The position numbers were made by a program, and so were the translations under genes. A model generated the notes under the pieces. That model did no database searches, was not told where the DNA came from, and worked only from the letters and a program-made list of their open reading frames with translations. From Parabacteroides sp. (GTDB taxonomy: Bacteria > Bacteroidota > Bacteroidia > Bacteroidales > Tannerellaceae), in contig DXVO01000022.1 in NCBI GenBank assembly GCA_019417325.1, positions 102,484-166,483 of the forward strand: 64,000 nt of DNA, read 5' to 3'. Positions within the stretch are counted from its first letter, which is position 1; every line of letters starts with the position of its first letter. This document shows, piece after piece, positions 24,986-32,191 of the stretch.

Positions 24986-26800
24986 TTACTCGTTACTCGC
25001 TCTCTGTCTCACGCAACGGATTTTCAATTTGTCTGTTTTCTGATGCCACGACGCATATCCCGTAGTAGGGGTAAAATCGACAGCCCACGCCCAACCGGAC
25101 TTTTTCTGTTGCTCGTCTGTAGCATTGGGTATCAGATACTCACTCCCGCACCAATAAGTACCAGACAGCGGTGTGAACCCCCGCAATTTTTCCAAACTTC
25201 CCTGATTCACATAAATAAACGCCAGTTCCGAGAGCCGCGGAAGTCTCCAGTCGTCAAATCCGTTTTCTTCCAGATCGCGGCATAAGTCAAAGGCAGTCAA
25301 CGCAGTTCCGCTCTTCCACTGGGAGCTCTCATTACCCGACTCATCCACCATATCGTTGGCGGAAACCATCAGGTTGGGAAAAGTTCCTTCATAGGAAAAG
25401 GCATCCGCCACCGTAGTATACAAGCTCCCGTTTTGTCCTCCTATAATATTCGGAGCATAATAGCTGTTTCCTTCCTTATAAAAATCATTGTAATCGAAGG
25501 GAAGTTTTGGATTAGTACCCCAATAGGACTTCTTTTGGGGTATTTTCAGTGAGGAACCCGCAGCGTAAGTCCAGTCCACATTCTCTCCATTAAATCCCTG
25601 ATAAGTCAGATAATATCCCGAGATAGAAGGTACGGAGGACGTTTGCCCCGCAATCCATGGCTCAAGAGTGGCTTCGAAGCCTAAATTCTTCGGCATGCTC
25701 TTGTACGCAAGTTCAGCAGTGGCATAGCCCGCGGCTTTCACGCTACTGATAGTAAACTGGTATATGTGATTGCGTAGGATATTCATTTTGTCACCGGAAT
25801 TGTCATTAGTAAAGTCCACCCGATAGTAGGACATATCCGGAGAGCCATTATAATAGCCCCCTACGATAATGGCGAGGCGATTAGTATGTTGGCCGTCATA
25901 CACGCTGCCCCAATTCAAACCGGCTTCGGGCAAATAGATTTGGCCTAAACAATAAGTCCTGTTCGTTATATATGTGCTGCCGTATGTTTTCGTGGTGATT
26001 CCTCCGGGAGCGACGGAAGGGCGGTCTATCACGATCTCATCGGATGAAACGCCATCTGCCGTAACCGTATTCCAGTGGAAATTCCCCTTGGCAGGCATAT
26101 ATGTATATCTCTGCCCTGCCCGCCATACTTGTACTTCAGCCATCGTAAAAGGCTGTTTGCCACTGCCTGTATTCGTCCAGGATGTAATCGCACCGTCCGG
26201 ACCTGTTTTTTTGGTGCCGACACCTATATCTATACGCGCTACGGCGCGAACCAACTTTGCTTCATTGTAAACGGCACCTTCCATCACTTGTACTGATTTG
26301 CCTCCGTTGGCCACCCCGAACATGGGAAACGGGTGGACATCATCAAAAACAAGGGGACCGGGTTCAACTGCGCTCAGGCTGGCTTGCTGCACATCTTCGT
26401 AGCTCTTGCCATACAGGCCATAAAGGAATCCATAATCAGGCAGGTTGGCAAGGATAACCAGTTTGTAGCTATCATTTGCCCCCATACTCTGCAACAAGTT
26501 GGCGGTATAGCTTCCGCTGGTATTCTTATGTCCTTCCGCCACGTAACGCAGGGTTCCGTAAGAATCTGCGTCGGCATTGAACTGAAGAATATAAATTGAA
26601 GAAATCTGCGCATCTGTCCCCGCAGTACCCCCCGAAGCCATGCCGGTATCGGATGTCGATACGGAAAGCTTCACAAGGACGGGACCGTCCTGCTGTACAT
26701 TATAACGGTCATCGTTCTGGCAAGCTCCCAATAGAATGATTAGCCATAGGTATTTAGCCAGTTCATTCAGCCTCGATATATAATTATTCTTTATCTTCAT
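24986..26800 (-). CDS. Fimbrial lipoprotein with C-terminal Lcl-C/FISUMP domain (3 of 3), DUF4906-like
   Basis: 604 residues with a lipoprotein signal (LAKYLWLIILLGAC). The N-terminal part (VLVKLSVSTSD ... QISSIYILQFNADADSYG ... AKLVRAVARIDIGVG) fits Mfa-type minor subunits, of the DUF4906 kind. A middle domain has YLTYQGFNGENVDWTY. The C-terminal block reads TAFDLCRDLEENG, DDWRLPRLSELAFIYV, TYWCGSEYL, AWAVDFTPTTG and KIRCVRQ. It lies between mfa2-like and paralogue 2. Function by context: tip adhesin or adaptor of the fimbria. The receptor-binding specificity cannot be read. Confidence 0.72.
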   Translation of the reverse strand: MKIKNNYISRLNELAKYLWLIILLGACQNDDRYNVQQDGPVLVKLSVSTSDTGMASGGTAGTDAQISSIYILQFNADADSYGTLRYVAEGHKNTSGSYTANLLQSMGANDSYKLVILANLPDYGFLYGLYGKSYEDVQQASLSAVEPGPLVFDDVHPFPMFGVANGGKSVQVMEGAVYNEAKLVRAVARIDIGVGTKKTGPDGAITSWTNTGSGKQPFTMAEVQVWRAGQRYTYMPAKGNFHWNTVTADGVSSDEIVIDRPSVAPGGITTKTYGSTYITNRTYCLGQIYLPEAGLNWGSVYDGQHTNRLAIIVGGYYNGSPDMSYYRVDFTNDNSGDKMNILRNHIYQFTISSVKAAGYATAELAYKSMPKNLGFEATLEPWIAGQTSSVPSISGYYLTYQGFNGENVDWTYAAGSSLKIPQKKSYWGTNPKLPFDYNDFYKEGNSYYAPNIIGGQNGSLYTTVADAFSYEGTFPNLMVSANDMVDESGNESSQWKSGTALTAFDLCRDLEENGFDDWRLPRLSELAFIYVNQGSLEKLRGFTPLSGTYWCGSEYLIPNATDEQQKKSGWAWAVDFTPTTGYASWHQKTDKLKIRCVRQRASNE

Positions 26801-26842
26801 ATTATATTCTTAATCTTTCCTATCACTCCGGTTGGAAATGAA

Positions 26843-27742
26843 TCAATTGAACTCTTTCCAGACAACTGTTTCCCCCCAATTTGTAACCTCGAGCTCTACG
26901 CCCACAGAACCTTCAAAATTCAATAAAACATTAACGGTTTTGCCCACTACAGGGACAATCGGATTACCGCTACCGTCTGCCTTTATACGCTTAAGCAGCG
27001 ATTTATTATGGTAGATATCTATGGTTATCCCACTGCCTTCTGCCGTGGGAAAAAGCCGGAACATGGGAACCACAAAATCTTTGTTTGCCGCCGGATTCAC
27101 TGCCGGGGAATAAGAGGCGGGAGCACCTCCGTAATTTCCGTCAAAATCCATCCGGCAGCTTGTTTCGCTGATGACGAGCGAGTAATCCCCGTCTTCCGTA
27201 CCGGTAAGTTTCTGCAATCCGCGCAAGGTTATATTCATTGACGCCGTCATGCGGGAAATATCCATCGATTGCCCTTCCGCCTGACTGGACGTTGTATTGT
27301 TGTCTATTTTAAGTTCCCCGTAGAACAAGTCGGCAGGAGAAGTGTAAAGTCCCGTCTCTGCTTTCATGGATGCAGCGGGTTTCAGGGATATGAAGCCGTC
27401 GGAACATAAATCGCCCTTTTTCAGGGGGCTGACGAGTATCGTACCGTCCTGCGTGTTGCCCAAGGCTACGCAATGAAAGGCGGGAATGCCCGGATAATTC
27501 AGGGTAACAGGTTCCGTTGTGTTCACCGGCAGTATGTCGAGCAATACATCTTTGTCATCAAATACATAGAGGCTCATATCTTTTATTGTTTCCTGCGGTA
27601 TGTCTGCAGGCAGATTCACCTTCAGCGGGATACCCTTGAAACAATCATCGGTATTCTCGGCTATGCACCCCGACAACAACAGCAGTGTGAACATAAAGTA
27701 TAATATCCCCGGCACGAACCGGAATTTATAGGCACCTGTCAT
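26843..27742 (-). CDS. FimB/Mfa2-family fimbrial anchor lipoprotein
   Basis: 299 residues. The lipoprotein signal LYFMFTLLLLSGC is followed by IAENTDDCFKGIPLKVNLP. Mfa2/FimB features: DMSLYVFDDKDVLLDIL, SMDISRMTASMNITLRGL and VGKTVNVLLNFEGSVGVELEVTNW at the C-terminus. These proteins cap and anchor the fimbrial shaft at the outer membrane and limit its length. Order mfa1-mfa2-minor subunits matches known Mfa operons. It is separated from the major subunit by two tandem palindromes that may reduce its expression. Confidence 0.85.
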   Translation of the reverse strand: MTGAYKFRFVPGILYFMFTLLLLSGCIAENTDDCFKGIPLKVNLPADIPQETIKDMSLYVFDDKDVLLDILPVNTTEPVTLNYPGIPAFHCVALGNTQDGTILVSPLKKGDLCSDGFISLKPAASMKAETGLYTSPADLFYGELKIDNNTTSSQAEGQSMDISRMTASMNITLRGLQKLTGTEDGDYSLVISETSCRMDFDGNYGGAPASYSPAVNPAANKDFVVPMFRLFPTAEGSGITIDIYHNKSLLKRIKADGSGNPIVPVVGKTVNVLLNFEGSVGVELEVTNWGETVVWKEFN

Positions 27743-27784
27743 AATGGATATTCTTTCTTATTTTATTTCTTTGTAGTTTAAAAT

Positions 27785-27829
27785 ATCTGCCACGGACAAT
27801 GTCCGTGGCAGATGCTTATTAATAAGCAT
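27785..27829 (-). terminator. Tandem palindromes between major and anchor fimbrial genes (attenuator)
   Basis: First hairpin: ATCTGCCACGGAC / GTCCGTGGCAGAT, 13-bp perfect stem with a 3-nt loop (27785-27813), followed on the minus strand by ATTTTAAA. Second: an 18-bp perfect palindrome ATGCTTATTAATAAGCAT (27812-27829). They lie between the mfa1-like stop (27878) and mfa2-like start (27742). A leaky terminator here would give much major subunit and little anchor. Confidence 0.65.
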
Positions 27830-27877
27830 GCATGCCCTGCAGAAGGGACATATCGATCATACTATCTAATTCGGGAA

Positions 27878-29127
27878 TTATTTCCATTCTTTGGATACTG
27901 GTATCGTGATCCACTTAGCCGCAGTAAGCTTAACCTCAACAGAGCTGTTAACAGTCGGTTTAGTCGGGTCGGTAGTACCACCACCGCCGCTACCGCCTTG
28001 GTTAGAAGGTAGAAAGCTACCGTTCAAAGCCAAAGATACGTTATATATATGACCTGGTTCAAGTTCATCCTTGTCTCTTCCTCCGAAATAAGTGGTGAAG
28101 TACAAAGTTTTAATATCTTCATCGACAGGAGGTTTCGCTTGTGTATCGGCTTTTGTTTTTCTCCATTTCACCTCAACTACGAGTGCTGTCGGATAATTGG
28201 CAATGTCCGAAACACCGGTGTTTGCGAAGGTGTACCAATGTCCGATATCTGAAATTGTATTCGCTGCCTGATCGACTCCGGGAGTAAATTTGTCAACTCC
28301 GGCCTCTATGGCGTATTCACCATTCTTTTTAAACAGATTAGGCATCTTTGTAGTCCATGGATTAGTCCAATCTACACCACCCGTATATTGCTTATCTCCT
28401 TGTGCGATATAATCAGTACCACTATCGGTAGCAGGCAGGAAATGTGTCGCTCTCTGTACATTCATCAGGTATACTTGTGTGATAGTAAAGTTTGCATCAT
28501 TATCCCCGGCAAATAACGCTGATTGGACATATTTATTATTTGATACAGTTCCACCATTGAATGTAATTTTCGTTAGTTGTATTCTGGCTGATAAATAAAA
28601 CAACGGAACTGTTACTGTAGCCTTCATACTCTTATCCGCTTGTTCTTCGAATGGATTTAGTGTACCTATACCTGACATATAAAGATTATCATCCTTCTGG
28701 GTTACGGCATCTTTAGGACTATCACTAGTAAGCATATTTGCCAACACAGCCTTAAGTGCATCCTTACTTGCTACATTAGCAAACACGTCCTGTCCGGCAT
28801 TGACAACCACTGCTACAGATTTGGCATCTGTTGTGGTTGATAAGTCATTACTTATACCCGGAGAGGATAAATACGTCTTCGTAATAACGGTTCCAGTACT
28901 ATTAAAGAAAAACACCATAAGATTATTCATGGTACCATTACTTGCATCCAGACTTCCGGGTATACCCGCCGCTTTGCTGGTCACCTGATCGCCATTTCCG
29001 GCCAATTTAAGGATAACTTTCGCTTCCGGGGCATCGCTCCCACACCCGGGATTCCATCGTCGTTCTTTGAACAACTTGCCAATGCCGCTATCGCGCACAT
29101 CGACAATAATAAACTTCTTACTTTCAT
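27878..29127 (-). CDS. Mfa1/FimA-like major fimbrillin, frameshifted just after the lipoprotein signal
   Basis: The long frame reads APEAKVILKLAGNG ... through a fimbrillin fold (VPLFYLSARIQLTKITF, DLEPGH-like ELEPGHIYNVSLAL) to VKLTAAKWITIPVSKEWK, as in Mfa1-family shaft proteins. In that frame the only early ATG (29098) gives a leader without a signal peptide. The other frame from ATG 29127 reads MKVRSLLLSMCAIAALASC, a perfect lipoprotein signal, then SKNDDGIPG. The two frames would join if one base were added near the CCCGGG/TGTGGG stretch at about 29038-29050. In its own frame the signal runs into a stop soon after. So the gene is either disrupted, phase-variable by slippage, or carries a sequencing error. 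It heads the nine-gene operon. Confidence 0.75.
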
Positions 29128-29198
29128 TCGTAGATATTTAATTAATAAATAAGATAATAGTCCCCTATAATGAATCTAAATACAATTTCCTGTATAGC

Positions 29199-29215
29199 TC
29201 TATTACGAATAGAGA
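29199..29215 (+). repeat. Left inverted repeat of the fimbrial switch
   Basis: TCTATTACGAATAGAGA. The site is itself a quasi-palindrome: TCTATT and AATAGA arms around an asymmetric ACG centre. The reverse complement occurs at 30438-30454. Confidence 0.75.
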
Positions 29216-29281
29216 GCGAAGTAATTTATGGCTTGCATAAGTGTCTGATTATCATAGCATACTGATTATACAGAAGAAAAA

Positions 29282-29296
29282 CGTATACTTTATACG
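29282..29296. promoter_or_regulatory. 15-bp palindrome CGTATA-CTT-TATACG
   Basis: Two perfect 6-bp arms with a 3-bp centre, in the leader between the left repeat and the AraC-type gene. Could be an operator or an accessory recombinase site; no evidence separates these. Confidence 0.4.
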
Positions 29297-29369
29297 AATT
29301 GCATTTAAATACACTTGTAAAATTAATATCCATAACACTTTGTAAATAAGTATATTATGATATCAGGCA

Positions 29370-29402
29370 CTGAAACAATGCTGAAATAATACTGAAACAG
29401 GA
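29370..29402 (+). repeat. Three 11-bp direct repeats upstream of the AraC-type gene
   Basis: CTGAAACAATG, CTGAAATAATA and CTGAAACAGGA follow each other with no gap, starting 61 bp before the regulator start codon. The 11-bp period places each copy on the same helix face, as expected for cooperative binding of a regulator, perhaps the AraC-type protein itself. Confidence 0.5.
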
Positions 29403-29430
29403 AATACAAATACATTGAATATAGGGGCTT

Positions 29431-30309
29431 ATGAAAGATGAAATTTTACTTAACAAGCTACTTTATATAGAGGAGCATCGTTCGTGCAGGAATTACTTAA
29501 ATCAAGTGGAATCCGGCTTTAAATATATTGAATTAGAACAGGAGATATTTATCCGGAAGGAATGTGCATGCTGGAATTATTTACTGATATTTCTTGATGG
29601 GAAATTTATCATCAGCCAGGATCAGTTCAAAAAACGTATGTTTAGTGCCGGAACAATGGTTTTGTTACCTAAAATGTCTACATTCAGCGGTTGGGGAAGT
29701 AGCAATTCCAAACTGGTTGCATTGTCATTTGATACTCCTCCGGGTAGTTGTGACATGTTTATATTACAGTCGTTAGCAGTCATTTGCGAAACAATTAAGT
29801 ACGATTTCCAAGCCACAGAGATTCGTTATCCACTTCCACCTTATCTGGAAGTACTTACGTATTGCTTAAAGAATGGAATGAGTTGCGGACATTTGCATGA
29901 ATTAATGGAAAAAGAACTGTTCTTTCTAATACGCGGATTTTATACAAAGGAGGAAATTGCCGGACTGTTTTACCCCATCATAGGACAGGATTTCTGTTTT
30001 AAGAAAATGATTATGGAAAACTACCAGAAGGCAGACAGTATTGAGGCACTCATCTCCATTTCCAATATGGGAAGGAGCAGTTTTTTTACTAAATTCAAGA
30101 ATGTATTCGGAATGACAGCCAAACGCTGGATTGTGAAACAAAGGAATCGCCAAATATTGGATGAAGCAATGCATCCCGGCGCAACGGTGAAAGAATTAAT
30201 GGCAAAATTTATGTTCGACTCGCAAGCCCATTTTACACACTATTGCAAACAACATTTCGGCTGTACACCTAAACAGTTGATAAAACATTATGATATTGAA
30301 AATCAATAA
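29431..30309 (+). CDS. AraC-family transcriptional regulator inside the invertible segment
   Basis: 292 residues. The N-terminal part (about 1-180) is a cupin-like sensor region without a recognised ligand motif (ACWNYLLIFLDGKFIISQDQ, FSAGTMVLLPKMSTFSGW). The C-terminal AraC/XylS HTH covers about 205-288: SIEALISISNMGRSSFFTKF (first helix-turn-helix), KNVFGMTAKRWIVKQRNRQI, then FMFDSQAHFTHYCKQHFGCTPKQLI, the canonical second HTH. Such regulators commonly control surface appendages. It is divergent from the fimbrial operon in the present orientation and would be co-directional after inversion. Confidence 0.85.
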   Translation: MKDEILLNKLLYIEEHRSCRNYLNQVESGFKYIELEQEIFIRKECACWNYLLIFLDGKFIISQDQFKKRMFSAGTMVLLPKMSTFSGWGSSNSKLVALSFDTPPGSCDMFILQSLAVICETIKYDFQATEIRYPLPPYLEVLTYCLKNGMSCGHLHELMEKELFFLIRGFYTKEEIAGLFYPIIGQDFCFKKMIMENYQKADSIEALISISNMGRSSFFTKFKNVFGMTAKRWIVKQRNRQILDEAMHPGATVKELMAKFMFDSQAHFTHYCKQHFGCTPKQLIKHYDIENQ

Positions 30310-30387
30310 ATATATATTTTTTTATCAAATGGACTAATTGTAAAACTTGTTGGACTTTTATATATATCGGCGTATGAAAAAACGAGG

Positions 30388-30395
30388 TATCTTTG
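30388..30395 (+). promoter_or_regulatory. Outward -7 box at right end of the invertible segment
   Basis: TATCTTTG, an exact TAnnTTTG match, followed by GCAGAG, 43 bp inside the right inverted repeat and pointing right, towards the 3' end of the recombinase gene. No clear -33 TTTG at the usual distance. In the inverted state it would point at the fimbrial operon. Confidence 0.6.
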
Positions 30396-30437
30396 CAGAG
30401 TGAAATTAGAATTGTATAATCTTAACCAGATTGTGTG

Positions 30438-30473
30438 TCTCTATTCGTAATAGATACGAATGTTCACGAATGT
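30438..30473 (-). repeat. Right inverted repeat of the fimbrial switch plus flanking direct repeats
   Basis: TCTCTATTCGTAATAGA at 30438-30454 is the exact reverse complement of 29199-29215. Just outside it ACGAATGT occurs twice at a 10-bp interval (30456-30463 and 30466-30473); these resemble half of the core site and could be recombinase arm-binding sites. Confidence 0.7.
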
Positions 30474-30519
30474 AATGATTATTATCCAATGTAAGAAACA
30501 TTGAATATCAATTTAACAT

Positions 30520-31746
30520 TTAAATAAGATTGTTCATCATCCTGTTGACTCGTTTGAGGTGGTTTATATCGAGCTCTTTTAGATATATATGCGTCATATT
30601 TTCTGTCGTATGCCCCAACCCTGCACTGATCGTTGAAATCGGTACGCCATTGTCACGGGCCAGAGTTGCCCAGGTGTGGCGCGCCACATAAGTGGTTAAT
30701 GGGACACAAAGCCCCAAATCGCCGGCAATCTTCCTCAATGCACGATTAATGCGGGAGAGAGATGACCGGTATTGCCTGTATTCGGAAATTTGTTCTTTAC
30801 CCGCCCCCTCAGGATTGATAATAGGGAAAATATAAGACTCTTTATTATCCGTTTTCCTGTTAGTTCCGTAGCGGTTGAATAGCTCCTGTATCTGAGGGGT
30901 AATTCCAATATGAATCAGTTGCTTCGACTTATGCCGCGAGTAACTGATTATCTCACCACAAATATGTTTCTGTTTCAGGAAAGCAATATCAACAAAAGAC
31001 ATCCCCTGTGTATAAAAGCTAAATAAAAAAAGATCCCGTGCAAATCGCAAAACAGAATCTTCCGGAAAATAAAGATGTAACAAACGGGACATGTCTTCGC
31101 GGCTCAAAGCACGCTTGATGGTACGGCACGGTTTGGTATGTATATCATTGAACGGATACCCGCCACGCGAAACCAATCCCTCTTTTACCGCAAGATTATA
31201 GCAGGTACGGAAATTGCGCATATAAAAATTCACGGTATTTTCTCCTACCCCTTTGTGCTTTAAAAAGTCTATATAGCGGGCTACGAATAGCGAATCAACC
31301 TGAGACATCCGTATATCCTTATTCCCCATATATCCGGATAACGACTGCCTGGTACTGCGATAGGCAGCTGCAATGCCCTCTTTCCCCATCTCTTTTTTCC
31401 ATACTATCTGTGTATCGATATATTTGAGCAGAAAAAAACATTTTACAGGTTTCCGGTATGTACCCAATGTAATGTCATATACACTGTATTCCTCACCGGA
31501 CTTTTCAAGCTCACGAATACGTTCACTGAGCAACCGGTGCATTTTGCGAATATCACGGTTTATTTTCACATTCACTCTCCGGTCGGTATTAACCTTCCCT
31601 TTTTCAGAATCGAACTCTTCTTTCGTCACATGAACCCCTGTATACAGGATTTTCTTATGCCTGTTATGAATGACCTGGAAAACCAACGGATAGGTACCAT
31701 CATTCAACTTCCGGCTCAAGTTCAACATTAATTTTATTGATGCCAT
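30520..31746 (-). CDS. Bacteroidetes-type tyrosine recombinase, probable fimbrial invertase
   Basis: 408 residues. Domains: N-terminal arm-binding region (about 1-95, MASIKLMLNLSRKLNDG), SAM-like core-binding domain (about 105-205) and catalytic domain (about 215-400). Readable catalytic residues are Lys273, Arg356 in YVARHTWATLARDNG, His379 in GLGHT and the nucleophile Tyr388 in HIYLKEL. At the first catalytic position, where Arg is expected in SFYxRGMSFVD, the sequence has Gln247 (codon CAG, one transition from CGG). The 3' end is 66 bp from the right inverted repeat. Size and context resemble the Tsr-type invertases of Bacteroides rather than conjugative-element integrases; no attachment site at a tRNA was seen. 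Confidence 0.85.
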   Translation of the reverse strand: MASIKLMLNLSRKLNDGTYPLVFQVIHNRHKKILYTGVHVTKEEFDSEKGKVNTDRRVNVKINRDIRKMHRLLSERIRELEKSGEEYSVYDITLGTYRKPVKCFFLLKYIDTQIVWKKEMGKEGIAAAYRSTRQSLSGYMGNKDIRMSQVDSLFVARYIDFLKHKGVGENTVNFYMRNFRTCYNLAVKEGLVSRGGYPFNDIHTKPCRTIKRALSREDMSRLLHLYFPEDSVLRFARDLFLFSFYTQGMSFVDIAFLKQKHICGEIISYSRHKSKQLIHIGITPQIQELFNRYGTNRKTDNKESYIFPIINPEGAGKEQISEYRQYRSSLSRINRALRKIAGDLGLCVPLTTYVARHTWATLARDNGVPISTISAGLGHTTENMTHIYLKELDINHLKRVNRMMNNLI

Positions 31747-32137
31747 AGAAATTTAAATTAATATATGAATAATTTAATATGCAACCGAATCCCGAAGCAA
31801 AGCTCCCGGTCCGATGTCGCAAACTACAACAATTCAGAAAATGAAAAGTTATGGCAAAAACAACAAGTTACTGATATTAGATGAAGACATAGTACGTATT
31901 TTATACTCATGTGAATGCAATATTGAATAGGTGATATGTAAAAATACTAAGTGATAACCCTATTTGAATGTAAAAAGCACACAGAAATGATTTCTTAAAA
32001 ACATTTCCGTCCTTCTGCGTAAGCAATTCAGACAGTATAGGCGTTGGGCAAAAATACCGTATATTTTTAATAATACGGCTGTTTTATTCATCTTTTATGA
32101 AAGTTTTTATTGAAGTGGATCTACCCTTCTATATCTA
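31747..32137. other. Non-coding gap upstream of the recombinase
   Basis: About 390 bp between the recombinase start and the terminator of the NagB-like gene. It is AT-rich and should hold the recombinase promoter, but no exact TAnnTTTG box was recognised. A 29-codon frame at 31841-31930 is too short to support as a gene. No copy of the switch repeat was found here. Confidence 0.4.
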
Positions 32138-32172
32138 AAAAAGCCGGCTCCCAAATGAAAACCGGCTTTTTC
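32138..32172 (-). terminator. Rho-independent terminator of the NagB-like/PIG-L gene
   Basis: AAAAAGCCGG pairs with CCGGCTTTTT around a 14-nt loop; T-run on the minus strand. It resembles the terminator at 16584-16621. Confidence 0.8.
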
Positions 32173-32191
32173 TATTTCACACCTTTACCTG

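Larger units (their letters stand above)
29199..30454. mobile_element. Probable invertible DNA segment (fimbrial phase switch)
   Basis: A 1256-bp segment bounded by a 17-bp perfect inverted repeat. It holds an AraC-type regulator gene, an outward -7 box near its right end, 11-bp tandem repeats and a 15-bp palindrome near its left end. The left boundary lies 72 bp upstream of the frameshifted fimbrillin start; a tyrosine recombinase gene begins its 3' end 66 bp beyond the right boundary. Inversion would bring the right-end promoter to about 29258-29265 facing the fimbrial operon, and turn the regulator gene into the same direction as the operon. Orientation and activity are inferred. Confidence 0.65.

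Noticed and set aside
30520..31746. Tyrosine recombinase as integrase of an integrative element
   Set aside because: No tRNA, no direct-repeat attachment sites, no mobilisation or conjugation genes nearby; proximity to inverted repeats and fimbrial genes fits a local invertase better.
31841..31930. 29-codon frame starting MKSYGKNNKLLILDED
   Set aside because: Very short, no family resemblance beyond chance, in AT-rich leader DNA upstream of the recombinase.
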